Shown here one piece after another: positions 8,732 to 16,533 of a stretch of 36,970 nt of DNA. The position numbers and the translations under genes were made by a program. The first letter of the stretch is position 1, and each line of letters opens with the position of its first letter. Location of the stretch: positions 1 through 36,970 of IMG/VR virus record IMGVR_UViG_3300045993_000257. One strand, written 5' to 3'. This DNA is from a virus. A model generated the notes under the pieces. That model was not told the origin of the DNA. It ran no database searches and saw only the letters and a program-made list of their open reading frames with translations.

Positions 8732-11508
8732 AGGGATACCCCGACCGTGCTCGAGCCGCCCATGGCTGATCTCGCTTCCTCAAGGAGGACGCCGCGCACG
8801 ACGCCGGTGAGCCCGTTGCCGAGGTCGAGGACGCCCTCGATGCGGGTCGCGCCGCGTGAGCCTGACGCCGGGGCTGTCGCGGTCGGGCGCCCGCCCTTGT
8901 TCATCCACTCCAGCATCGGAGCCCAGAACGCGGAGTCCTTGGAGTTGACGACGTACTCGCCACCCGCGAGGGGCTGCGTGAGAGTGGTGCCGCCAGTGCT
9001 CAGCGGCCACAGGACGTTGTCGTAACCGGGATCACTACCAGGGACGCGCCCGCCAGCGTTGAGGCCCTTGGTGATGAGCCCGCCCTCGTGTGCGCCGAGG
9101 TGGAAGACACTCCACGAAGAACCAGGTCGGGCGTTGACGGTGACGACGGCGGTACGGTCGCGCGCCGTGTAGGTGATGGCGCGCTCGGCCGCACCCGTGG
9201 AGGCGTTGACCCTGACGTAGGCGCCCGTGCCGGAGACCTGAGACCGGAACACGCTCAGCGACGACCTGCCCGCGGAGGCGTCACCGCCGATGGTGACGTT
9301 GCCCTTGCCCTTCTTGATGAGGGCGATGACCGTGTCGAGCGCGTCCTCGGCCGGCACCTTGTCGCCGTTGATGGTGACGGTGCCGTCCTCGCCGTTGATG
9401 TTCTTCACGATCTCGGCAAGGGCTTCCTCGGCGTTCTTCATGTCGCCGTTGATCTTGACCTCGCCACCCGACTTCTTGACCGTCGCCGAGAATGCGTCCA
9501 TATCGGCAGTCATCGCCATCGTGGCGTCGTGGATGCGCGCCTTCAGCAGCTCAGGGGCGGCCCATGTGTTCACCTTGTCGCGCGTCTCGTTGAGCGCGTC
9601 GGGGATCTCGGTGCGGAGCGTCTCTGCACCGCTGCGGGCGCTGTCACCCAGGCCGTTCAGGGAGTTGACGGCGTCCCCGAGGTCGATGCCGGGGATGTAG
9701 TCCATCGCGTTGAGGATGGAGGCGAGGCCGTCAGCGAGCGCGCCGATCCCATCGAGGGCGCCGGCCGAGAACTCCGCGAACGCGATGCCCGCGTCGAGTG
9801 CCCCATTGATGACGTCGATGAAGAACTGCATCAGGGGGGCGCGGTTCCTCGAGACCCAGTCCGCGGCCCCGCCGATCTCGTCGCCGAACGCCTCCGCGAG
9901 GGCACCCTTGATGCCGTCCATCGCGACCTCGACGTTGCGCTTGGCCTCCTCGATCTTCGTGGATGTGTTGTCGCTCATCGTGGTCAGCGCCTTCTCGGCG
10001 GCGCCCGCAGAACCTGCCACCGAGCCCAGCGCGGCGACCGCCGTGTCGACGTTCAGGGCGAGCATGGCGTCGCCCATGTCCTCCCACTGGGTGCCGAACA
10101 GGGCGACTCCGGCAGCGTTGCGCTTGACCGGGTCCTCCATGGCTCGCAGGCCGTCGAGCACCTGGTCGAGACCCTTCTTCGCGCCCTCGCCGCCTCCGGC
10201 GATCTGCGCCGTCATGTCCTTGGCGCTCAGGCCCACGGCCTTGAACCCATCCGCGGACGTCTTCGACCCGTCCGTGGCGCGGATCTGAAACTCCTTCAGC
10301 GCATCCGCGGCAAGGTCAGAGTTGCGGGCACCGGCCTTCATGCCCTGCACGATCAGGCCCATCGCCTCGTCACCGGACAGGCCCAGCTTGGAGAACAGCG
10401 CGGGGTACTCGGTGAAGGTGTCGATCAGGTCTTCGGAGGCGTTGGCGCCGTTCTGGTAGCCGGAGACGAGGGTGTCGAACGCCTGCCCGGCGTTCTTCGC
10501 CAGTCCGGTGCGGATCATCATGCCCGCGGTGCGTGCCGTCTCGGGAATGTCGGTGCCCATGATCTGGGTCAGGCCCGACAGGGACGCGATGACCTGCTCA
10601 ATCTCGGCGTCCTGCGCGTCGGCGTCGATCAGCCCGAACTGGAGCGCGGCCCGTGCGGTGTCGAGGTTCGCGGCGATGGACTCGCCCCAGGCGTTCGCGT
10701 ATGCCTCGCCCGCGGCGCGCCCGAACTTGCCGGAGGTGGCTTCGTCCAGACCGGTGCGTGCCGAGAACAGGTCGCGCTCAGCCTCGATCGCGAGGCCCTG
10801 CTGGATGCCGACGACCAGCCCGAGCGCGATGGCTGCGCCGATGCCGACAACAGCGCCCGCGATCGGGATCGACTTCAGCGCGTTGAGGATGCCTGAGGCG
10901 ATGCCCATGCCGGCGTCGTCACCGGCAGGCTTGCCCGCGTCGCCGACTTCGGCGATGGCCTCCTTGGCGCCGGAGGTGTCTGCCGTGACGACCATCTTGG
11001 CCTTGGCGCCGTTGAGGTCGCGGATCTCGGCCTTGGCCTCGCGCAGCTTGCGCTGGGTGTCCTTGATGTCGAGTGCGACTGCCGGGGTGACTGTCATCGT
11101 GCGCAGGGTGCCGAGGTCCAACGTCAGGTCGTCGATGCGCTTCTGTGCGTCCTTGACCGACGCCGAGATCTTGACCTCGGCCTTGGTCGCGTTCAGCGTC
11201 CGGATCTCGCCGCGGACGTCCTTGATCGCGGCCTTCGCCTGCTCGATCTGGAAGTCGACCTTGAGCGAGGCCGGCTCCCTCTGAAGGGCGGCCAGGTCGG
11301 ACTTGAGGGTGCCGAGGCGCTTGGTCGCGTCGTCGATCTTGACCTGAACCTCGGGGGCCGTCTTCAGCTTGTCGAGGCCCTTGAGGTCCTTGGTCAGGCT
11401 GTCGACCTTCTTGCCGGCGCCCTCGACGTCGGTGGCGAGGTTCCTCATGCCCTTCTGCGCCCCGGAGACGCGAGCCTCGAAGATGGCGCGGACGGTACGA
11501 TCAGCCAC
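8728..11508 (-). CDS. Tape measure protein
   Basis: 926 aa from GTG 11508. AGGAGG lies directly before ATG 11514 but six bases before GTG 11508, so the GTG is the better start; the ATG would add two residues. Residues 1-180 are helical with three or four degenerate repeats of about 45 residues (KIDDATKRLGTLKSDLAAL, SVKDAQKRIDDLTLDLGTL, DIKDTQRKLREAKAEIRDL). A hydrophobic segment (IPIAGAVVGIGAAIALGLV) follows near residue 215, then a PhageMin_Tail-type domain. The protein sets tail length and is ejected with DNA. At about 0.15 nm per residue the tail would be near 140 nm. Confidence 0.95.
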   Translation of the reverse strand: MADRTVRAIFEARVSGAQKGMRNLATDVEGAGKKVDSLTKDLKGLDKLKTAPEVQVKIDDATKRLGTLKSDLAALQREPASLKVDFQIEQAKAAIKDVRGEIRTLNATKAEVKISASVKDAQKRIDDLTLDLGTLRTMTVTPAVALDIKDTQRKLREAKAEIRDLNGAKAKMVVTADTSGAKEAIAEVGDAGKPAGDDAGMGIASGILNALKSIPIAGAVVGIGAAIALGLVVGIQQGLAIEAERDLFSARTGLDEATSGKFGRAAGEAYANAWGESIAANLDTARAALQFGLIDADAQDAEIEQVIASLSGLTQIMGTDIPETARTAGMMIRTGLAKNAGQAFDTLVSGYQNGANASEDLIDTFTEYPALFSKLGLSGDEAMGLIVQGMKAGARNSDLAADALKEFQIRATDGSKTSADGFKAVGLSAKDMTAQIAGGGEGAKKGLDQVLDGLRAMEDPVKRNAAGVALFGTQWEDMGDAMLALNVDTAVAALGSVAGSAGAAEKALTTMSDNTSTKIEEAKRNVEVAMDGIKGALAEAFGDEIGGAADWVSRNRAPLMQFFIDVINGALDAGIAFAEFSAGALDGIGALADGLASILNAMDYIPGIDLGDAVNSLNGLGDSARSGAETLRTEIPDALNETRDKVNTWAAPELLKARIHDATMAMTADMDAFSATVKKSGGEVKINGDMKNAEEALAEIVKNINGEDGTVTINGDKVPAEDALDTVIALIKKGKGNVTIGGDASAGRSSLSVFRSQVSGTGAYVRVNASTGAAERAITYTARDRTAVVTVNARPGSSWSVFHLGAHEGGLITKGLNAGGRVPGSDPGYDNVLWPLSTGGTTLTQPLAGGEYVVNSKDSAFWAPMLEWMNKGGRPTATAPASGSRGATRIEGVLDLGNGLTGVVRGVLLEEARSAMGGSSTVGVSL

Positions 11509-12390
11509 GGCCATCCTCCTTCGCTCTCGCGGACTTCTTGCGGGTCGGGTCGAACGTGACGACGGTCTGGACGCCGTCCATGTCGCTGCGCGTCCGCTCC
11601 GCCTCGCGCACTGCCCGGGTCCGGTAGCAGCGCCGGAAGGTCACGACGTAGGCGTGCTGGTTGTCTGCGTCCTGGCAGACCGAGGCAGGGCCGCCGCATG
11701 CCTGGCACCGCAGCGCGGCATCCTCGGCCTCTGCGACGTCAGCGCCGAGCGCCCATGCCCGGTCGTGCTCGTCGAGGTCGTCCCACTGGGTCATGGTCAG
11801 GCCCATGTCGCGCGCCGTCCGCGCCTCCACCCGGGCAGAGGCGTCGTCGTGCAGGCGGCGCGCTACCGAGGGAAAACAGGCTCCCCGTCGTTGGTCAGCT
11901 TCAGGCAGGCAGTGAAGAACTCCTCCCACTGCCCGTTGGTCATGTCGTCGGCCCACGTCGCCCACTCGTTGTCGACAGGGTCGCCGTCGAGGTTCTCCGT
12001 GCGGACGATGCACGCCGTGACCAGCGCGTCGCCGAACGTGTCGGAGTTGTATCCGAGGCGCTGGTCGAGGTCGTCGCCGTCACGCGGCGGGTGCGCGGTG
12101 AGCAGCCTGCGGAACTCGCCGCGGGTCAGGCCCTTGATGATGACCCGGACCACGCCGGAGGCGATGGTTGCGCGGCACTCGTCGAGCCGGGCGCGGACCT
12201 TGGCGAGCTCGGCCTCGACGTCCTCGGGCGGCTCGGACATGCGGCGCCGACGAGGCTCGAGCACGTCCTCGGGCTCGCCCTGCCGAGCCAGCATGAGCGT
12301 GAGGCGCTTCTCCTCGACCACGAGGGCGTCGTGTTCGACCTGCGCGTCGGGGTGGAATTGGAAGAAGTGATTGAGGACGCGCGTGCGCAT
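11501..12390 (-). CDS. Tail assembly chaperone long form (gpGT-like) made by -1 frameshift
   Basis: Fusion product: the 175 aa upstream frame is read to the slippery heptamer at 11875-11869, ribosomes slip back one base and continue as SVARRLHDDA to the TGA at 11501. The downstream part has no start of its own with a good ribosome binding site. It contains a CxxC plus downstream Cys (CQACGGPASVC) and a basic C-terminus (DPTRKKSARAKEDG). Two overlapping chaperone products between the major tail protein and the tape measure are the standard siphovirus arrangement, needed for tape-measure folding and tail polymerisation. Confidence 0.85.
11863..12390 (-). CDS. Tail assembly chaperone short form (gpG-like)
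   Basis: 175 aa ending GEPVFPR at the TAG 11865-11863. Mixed alpha/charged composition, with a central heptad-like helix (EDVEAELAKVRARLDE) and the segment VIIKGLTRGEFRRLL typical of actinophage tail chaperones that resemble Phage_TAC proteins. Most ribosomes should stop here; a fraction shift frame four codons before the stop. It follows the major tail protein after a terminator-like hairpin that may reduce its expression relative to the tail tube protein. Confidence 0.85.
   Translation of the reverse strand: MRTRVLNHFFQFHPDAQVEHDALVVEEKRLTLMLARQGEPEDVLEPRRRRMSEPPEDVEAELAKVRARLDECRATIASGVVRVIIKGLTRGEFRRLLTAHPPRDGDDLDQRLGYNSDTFGDALVTACIVRTENLDGDPVDNEWATWADDMTNGQWEEFFTACLKLTNDGEPVFPR
11869..11875 (-). 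promoter_or_regulatory. Programmed -1 ribosomal frameshift site TTTCCCT
   Basis: On the minus strand the heptamer T TTC CCT fits X XXY YYZ with X=T, Y=C, Z=T. The zero-frame codons TTC CCT re-pair as TTT CCC after slippage. It lies one codon before the zero-frame TAG and joins the two tail chaperone reading frames. Slippery site and frames are seen directly; slippage efficiency is not known. Confidence 0.88.
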
Positions 12391-12434
12391 CGGGTGCTCC
12401 TTGGCTGGTGGCGGCCGGTGGTTGTCACGCGAGA

Positions 12435-12468
12435 GGCGGGGCGACTACCAGCCAGGAGCCGCCCCGCC
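12435..12468 (-). terminator. Terminator/attenuator-like hairpin after major tail gene
   Basis: Perfect 9-bp GC stem (GGCGGGGCG 12435-12443 with CGCCCCGCC 12460-12468), 16-base loop, starting 13 bases after the major tail protein stop in the direction of transcription. No U-tract. A partial terminator here would give more tail-tube protein than chaperone. The rest of the 91-base gap shows nothing else. Confidence 0.6.
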
Positions 12469-12481
12469 CGTTCGGGTTCGG

Positions 12482-13033
12482 TCAGGTCGCCGAGATCGTC
12501 ACGTCGGCCCAGTACGCGGACCCGGACAGCGCCGCGGTGAACTTCAGATCCTCGTCGAACGACGTCGGCTGGTTCTTGGTCCGCGTCTGCACGGTCGCCT
12601 TGAACAGGTCCACGATGGTGGTCGTGGTCGGCGTCGCACCGGAGTCCCAGCCGAACGCCTGCGCGATGTAGACGACGGAGCCCTCGGGGAGCGCGGCGTA
12701 CACCTTGTTCACGAGGACGGTCGCGAGCTGCTGCTGGTCGAACACTGCGGCCAGGGTGATGTCGATGGTCTCGCCCGTCGACACGGTCTCGGCGACGATC
12801 TGGCACATGCGCTGCCTTGACTTGGTCGTCGGGGTGCGGGATACCGTCACGTCGCCGATGTCCATGTGGCAGTCGGCCTTGACTGTGGTGACGCCGGTCA
12901 GCGCGGCGATCGGGATCTTCCACGATGCGCCACCGGCGAGCCCGCTGGGGTCGACCGTGATCGACGCGGCGGGGATGATCCAGGTGGGGACGCGGCCAGC
13001 GGCGACGACGCCCGGGACGGCAATAACAGCCAT
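12482..13033 (-). CDS. Major tail (tube) protein
   Basis: 183 aa. AAGGAG, overlapping the TAA of the upstream gene (TAAGGAG), precedes ATG 13033. Size, beta-rich composition and position directly upstream of the frameshifted chaperones identify the tail tube subunit. Motifs include VSRTPTTKSRQRMCQIV and a C-terminal YWADVTISA strand. It polymerises around the tape measure. No Ig-like extension is seen. Confidence 0.88.
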   Translation of the reverse strand: MAVIAVPGVVAAGRVPTWIIPAASITVDPSGLAGGASWKIPIAALTGVTTVKADCHMDIGDVTVSRTPTTKSRQRMCQIVAETVSTGETIDITLAAVFDQQQLATVLVNKVYAALPEGSVVYIAQAFGWDSGATPTTTTIVDLFKATVQTRTKNQPTSFDEDLKFTAALSGSAYWADVTISAT

Positions 13034-13045
13034 GTGCTTGACTCC

Positions 13046-13261
13046 TTAGAGCTCGTCCGAGGCGGGCGCCTCAGACTCGGTGGGGGTGGGGGTCGCCGCG
13101 TCGGGGTCGTCGCGGAGCTTGGGGGGCAGCGGGCGCCCGTCACTGTCGACGGCGTCACGCTTGAGGACGCGCCAGCCGCCAGCTTCGGCAGTCGCAGCCG
13201 GGACGGTGAAGTGCCCGTGCGGCAGGGACACGCGGACGAAGAGTGCGGGGTTCTCTGCCAT
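13046..13261 (-). CDS. Small hypothetical protein in head-tail region
   Basis: 71 aa. N-terminal beta-like part (ALFVRVSLPHGHFTVP), then a Pro/Asp/Glu-rich acidic tail. It lies between the tail terminator candidate and the major tail protein. A weak GAAGGG element precedes the ATG. No family is recognised. Confidence 0.65.
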   Translation of the reverse strand: MAENPALFVRVSLPHGHFTVPAATAEAGGWRVLKRDAVDSDGRPLPPKLRDDPDAATPTPTESEAPASDEL

Positions 13262-13265
13262 TGGT

Positions 13266-13664
13266 CTAGCCCTTCGTGATGGTGGAGTATTCGACGGCGA
13301 GCGAGACGCGCACCGGGTCGGCGTTCGGTTCGGGGGCCGGCGACGTGGCGAGCGTCTGGCGCAGCGTGCCGCCCTTGCTCGACAGCATCAGCCCACCGAT
13401 GGCGGCCTCGACCTTGTCAGCCACGGCCAGCGCGTCGCGGGTGGTGGCCCCGACGCAGGTGATGAGCACCCGGTCAGCGCGGCCCGAGCTGGTGCCCGAT
13501 GCGCGGGTGTACTGGTAGAGCCCAGGCTGGGGCCACAGCACCGCAGCCTGCGCTACAGCGCCCCCAGAGCCCACGGGGAGGTGAGCGGCGGGGCCGTCGA
13601 CCGCGTGGATGCCAGCGGCGGTCAGGGCGGCCTTGATGAGTGCATGAGTGCCGGTGGTGGTCAC
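13266..13664 (-). CDS. Putative tail terminator / tail completion protein
   Basis: 132 aa with GTG start overlapping the preceding stop (GTGA). Alpha/beta composition with an N-terminal helix (THALIKAALTAAGI), central strands and a C-terminal strand (DPVRVSLAVEYSTI), the pattern of gpU/DUF3168-like tail terminators. It follows the HK97 gp10-like gene, the usual place. Function inferred from order and fold pattern. Confidence 0.65.
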   Translation of the reverse strand: MTTTGTHALIKAALTAAGIHAVDGPAAHLPVGSGGAVAQAAVLWPQPGLYQYTRASGTSSGRADRVLITCVGATTRDALAVADKVEAAIGGLMLSSKGGTLRQTLATSPAPEPNADPVRVSLAVEYSTITKG

Positions 13665-14005
13665 AGCCTCCCCACCACCTTGTCGCGGATCTTCTCGACC
13701 TCGAGCACCAGCAGCGACGCCCACAAGTCGAACGTCGGACCGATGAACGGCTCAGGCGCGGTGAGTGATGTTCCGTACTCGATGAACCGGGAGTAGTAGA
13801 CGGTCGACTCGACGATGGCGACCTCGCCGCGGCGGGTCATGCGGATACCGGCGCGCAGCGTGCCAGTCTCGACGGGTGCGTTGGCCTGCGCCGTCTTCAG
13901 CGCGCCATGACCTACAGTCGCGGCCACGACCGCACCAGCACCGGCAAACGACGCGGCGGCACGGGTCAGGTCACGAGCGAACCGGGAGAACTCGGCGCCG
14001 CTCAT
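13661..14005 (-). CDS. HK97 gp10-like head-tail / tail completion protein
   Basis: 114 aa, ATG overlapping the preceding stop (ATGA). It carries the gp10-family signature: an N-terminal helix, APVETGTLRAGIRM, and YYSRFIEYGTSLTAPEPFIGP. The family joins completed heads and tails. Residues and neighbours agree well. Confidence 0.82.
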   Translation of the reverse strand: MSGAEFSRFARDLTRAAASFAGAGAVVAATVGHGALKTAQANAPVETGTLRAGIRMTRRGEVAIVESTVYYSRFIEYGTSLTAPEPFIGPTFDLWASLLVLEVEKIRDKVVGRL

Positions 14006-14376
14006 CGCAGCCGCCGACACTCGATGCGCGTCTGCACCTGGTTCGTGCGGATGGGAACGTGCGTCACCCAGACCACGCCCACGTCGATAACCGTCACGCG
14101 GTCGTCGGGCTCGATGCCGTCGAACCCGACAGGGATTCTCACCTGTGGACTCACTACCGTGACGGCCCCGTCCGTGAGTAGCGAACGGGATGTGGCCGGG
14201 GGCGCAGCGAACGCGCACGGGACGCCGGCATGGACAGACACCCACGTCGTCACCGACTCCTGCAGCGCCTCATCCCATGCCGTCACTTCGCGGTCGATGT
14301 CGCATGAGCCGATCATCAGTGACTCAGCCTGTGCACGCAGCTCGGGGAGCGCCGCGGCGACGTCGTGGCCGATCAT
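14002..14376 (-). CDS. Head-tail connector protein, DUF6093-like
   Basis: 124 aa. The ATG overlaps the upstream TGA by one base (TGATG). Helical N-terminus (DVAAALPELRAQAES), then beta strands ending VTHVPIRTNQVQTRIECRRL. Similar proteins, annotated DUF6093 in actinophages, occupy this stopper-like position between adaptor and gp10-like genes. Confidence 0.7.
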   Translation of the reverse strand: MIGHDVAAALPELRAQAESLMIGSCDIDREVTAWDEALQESVTTWVSVHAGVPCAFAAPPATSRSLLTDGAVTVVSPQVRIPVGFDGIEPDDRVTVIDVGVVWVTHVPIRTNQVQTRIECRRLR

Positions 14377-14870
14377 CAGAACTCGTAGAGGGGGAAGGCG
14401 TCGCCGGTCAGGTCCGCGCCGCACGAGCAGTACGTCGCCCCGAACGCCAGGGAGCACCACGGCTGGTGCGCGCTCGTGCCCATGCCGGACCCGTAGGGCG
14501 TGAACGAGAACGCGCCGGCCCCCGACGTCGTCGCCAGGCCCAGCAGCGCCCACCACTCGTCGAGGATGGTGACGCGGCCCTTGCCCGTCTTGTACGTCTT
14601 CGACACGGACGTGTCATCGGTGGAGACGCTGATCTGCGTGGCGTCCTCCGGCCGCTGCGCGTGAGCCGCGACAGCCTCGCGGATGACGTAGTCGAGGCGC
14701 ACCTGGTCGACGACCAGCGTGTCGTTCCCGATGGCGTCATAGCGGACCTGGACGAGCATCAGCGCGTCGTCGATCCACAACTGCCAGCGTTCCTCGGTGG
14801 TGAAGTCGGGGGCGGCCATGCCCAGCGCGACAGCAATCGTCGCAGGCGTGACCGTGGTCACCAGTGCCAT
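14376..14870 (-). CDS. Head-tail adaptor protein (gp6-like)
   Basis: 164 aa with GAGGAGG eight bases before ATG 14870. N-terminal helices (TEERWQLWIDDALMLVQVRY, VVDQVRLDYVIREAVAAHAQ) match the helical gp6/connector type. A second part, WCSLAFGATYCSC, contains three cysteines of unknown role. It follows the capsid gene, as an adaptor under the portal should. Confidence 0.75.
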   Translation of the reverse strand: MALVTTVTPATIAVALGMAAPDFTTEERWQLWIDDALMLVQVRYDAIGNDTLVVDQVRLDYVIREAVAAHAQRPEDATQISVSTDDTSVSKTYKTGKGRVTILDEWWALLGLATTSGAGAFSFTPYGSGMGTSAHQPWCSLAFGATYCSCGADLTGDAFPLYEF

Positions 14871-14886
14871 AGCCGCCCCCTCCTCG

Positions 14887-15042
14887 TCACTTCTTGGTGG
14901 ACTTCGGTGCGGCGGCCTTCTTGGCCGGCGCCTTGGCGGGCTCCACGTCGGCGGGCTCGTAGCCCACCGCGTAGCGCTCGTCCTTGCTGGCGTCATCCAC
15001 GCTGACGACGACGCCCGTCGCCAGGTTGCGGAAGCGGCCCAT
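14887..15042 (-). CDS. Small basic-tailed protein after capsid gene
   Basis: 51 aa, ATG overlapping the capsid stop by one base (TGATG). The N-terminal half (RFRNLATGVVVSVDDASKD) looks like a small strand-turn domain and the C-terminus is Lys/Ala/Pro-rich (KAPAKKAAAPKSTKK). Similar small proteins follow the capsid gene in many actinophages; a nucleic-acid or capsid surface contact is possible but unproven. Confidence 0.7.
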   Translation of the reverse strand: MGRFRNLATGVVVSVDDASKDERYAVGYEPADVEPAKAPAKKAAAPKSTKK

Positions 15043-15959
15043 CAGACGTTCGCCACCGCATCCTTCACCGTCGCGAAACCGTCCAAGTCCATGACGCCCC
15101 AGCCGTAGACGACCTCCATGCGGAGGGCGAGCTGGTTCTGGCGCTTGAGGTCGCCCTGGCCGTCCGGGTCACCGAACTCGATGACCTCGACCGGCACGTT
15201 GACCTGCACGCCCCAGCGGAGGAGATCCCACTGGCCGACGATGGCCTTGATCTTGCTGTCCGCGGCGATCTCGGGGAGACCCGAGACGGTGCTCGAGGAG
15301 TACGCGCGCAGGCCCTCGAACGAGGTGATGCTCTGGCCGTAGCCGAGCTCGGGGTACTTCTTGCGGCCATCGGCGAAGCGCGACGTCGCCACGGTCCACG
15401 AGTAGGTCGGGTCGAAGGCGATGCCGGTCGGCACGTAGCCGTCCGCGATGACGAGGCCGGCGGCTGCCTCGATGACGGTGTCGGGGGTGGTGAGCGTGGC
15501 GGTGACGATCTCCACGCTGTTGGTCGTGGTGCCGAGACGGTCACCGACGATGATCCCAGCGGCAGCGAGCCCCGTCAGGGGGTTGATCCCGTGGAAGACA
15601 CCGAGGTCGAGCGCACGGGACAGGGCGTCGCCGCCCTCGGCCGCGAGGGTCCGCAGGATGCCGAGCTGGTAGGCGTCGTCGGCCCACTTGACCTCCTGGT
15701 TGAACCGCTGCGTGACCTGGAACTTGTGCGGGGTCACGACCTTGGTGCCGAACGTGGAGGTCGTCGAGCTCTTGGCGACGGCCTCGCCCACGAGCTCGGC
15801 GCGGGGGCGACCGGTGAGGGTCATGTGGGTGACCTCGCCGAACTCCTGCGGCTGTGCACCCGAGAGTGCAACGACGGCCGAGCCGGTCTGGGCCTTGGCG
15901 AACATGCCGGAGGCGATGTTCTTGGGCAGGGTGATGGAGCCAGTTCCGATGACGGCCAT
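15042..15959 (-). CDS. Major capsid protein, HK97 fold
   Basis: 305 aa, AAAGGA eight bases before ATG 15959. Typical actinophage HK97-fold capsid: N-arm, VTHMTLTGRPRAELVGE, KFQVTQRFNQEVKWADD, a central A-domain strand (IAFDPTYSWTVATSR) and a C-terminal VVYGWGVMDLDGFATV motif. It is followed by adaptor genes and preceded by a scaffold. No protease gene is recognisable nearby, so whether the N-arm is cleaved is unclear. Confidence 0.93.
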   Translation of the reverse strand: MAVIGTGSITLPKNIASGMFAKAQTGSAVVALSGAQPQEFGEVTHMTLTGRPRAELVGEAVAKSSTTSTFGTKVVTPHKFQVTQRFNQEVKWADDAYQLGILRTLAAEGGDALSRALDLGVFHGINPLTGLAAAGIIVGDRLGTTTNSVEIVTATLTTPDTVIEAAAGLVIADGYVPTGIAFDPTYSWTVATSRFADGRKKYPELGYGQSITSFEGLRAYSSSTVSGLPEIAADSKIKAIVGQWDLLRWGVQVNVPVEVIEFGDPDGQGDLKRQNQLALRMEVVYGWGVMDLDGFATVKDAVANV

Positions 15960-15977
15960 TGCCGAAATCCTTTCGGG

Positions 15978-16472
15978 TTAGTTGCCGCCGAAGAGGCCGC
16001 GGACTGTTGCCAGTTCGTCGCTCTCGTTGGCGGTGGGGGTGGTGCCCTCACGGGGCACCCTGTTTCCGTTGCTTCTGCGCTTGTCCGACTGGCCCAGTAG
16101 CCGCGTGACCTGCTTGAGCAGCAGTTCAGGCTCGGTGCCGGTCAGGAACAGCTCGGCGTCGTCCTTGTCGATCTCATGGAGAGCGACGAGGTGCTCACGC
16201 AGGGCGAGCGCGACCTTTGCGGGGACGCTCGCCACCTCGGCGTCAGCCTTGGCGATGCGCTCCGCGTTCTTCTCGGCCTCGGTCTTCTGCGCGTCCTCGA
16301 TCTCGGCAAGCCGCTGTGCGGCGGTCGCGTTGTCCTTGGCGCGCTTCTCCTGCTCGCGGGCCTTCTGCTTCCAGAACTCGACCGTTTCGGTCGGCTTGGG
16401 CGCCTCGGGTGCCGGATCTGTCGAGGCCGGCGCGTCCGTTGCGGGTGCGTCGGCGGTGGGGGTGTCGGACAT
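15978..16472 (-). CDS. Capsid scaffolding protein
   Basis: 164 aa, acidic and Pro/Ala-rich at the N-terminus, then a long charged helix (FWKQKAREQEKRAKD to about residue 90) and a C-terminal tail ending ATVRGLFGGN. Composition and position between portal and capsid identify a scaffold. GGGAG precedes the ATG. No serine protease motif is present. Confidence 0.85.
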   Translation of the reverse strand: MSDTPTADAPATDAPASTDPAPEAPKPTETVEFWKQKAREQEKRAKDNATAAQRLAEIEDAQKTEAEKNAERIAKADAEVASVPAKVALALREHLVALHEIDKDDAELFLTGTEPELLLKQVTRLLGQSDKRRSNGNRVPREGTTPTANESDELATVRGLFGGN

Positions 16473-16533
16473 GGCGTGCTCCCGTTGCGGGAATGGTCAG
16501 ACCGTTGCGGTCCGACGGGCTTGTGGTGCGGTC

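Noticed and set aside
9088-10896. 602-codon plus-strand ORF
   Set aside because: Antisense of the tape measure protein; no domain and typical shadow composition.
16473-16533. Small hairpin GACCG/CGGTC between scaffold and portal
   Set aside because: Five-base stem in a GC-rich gap; too weak to call a terminator.
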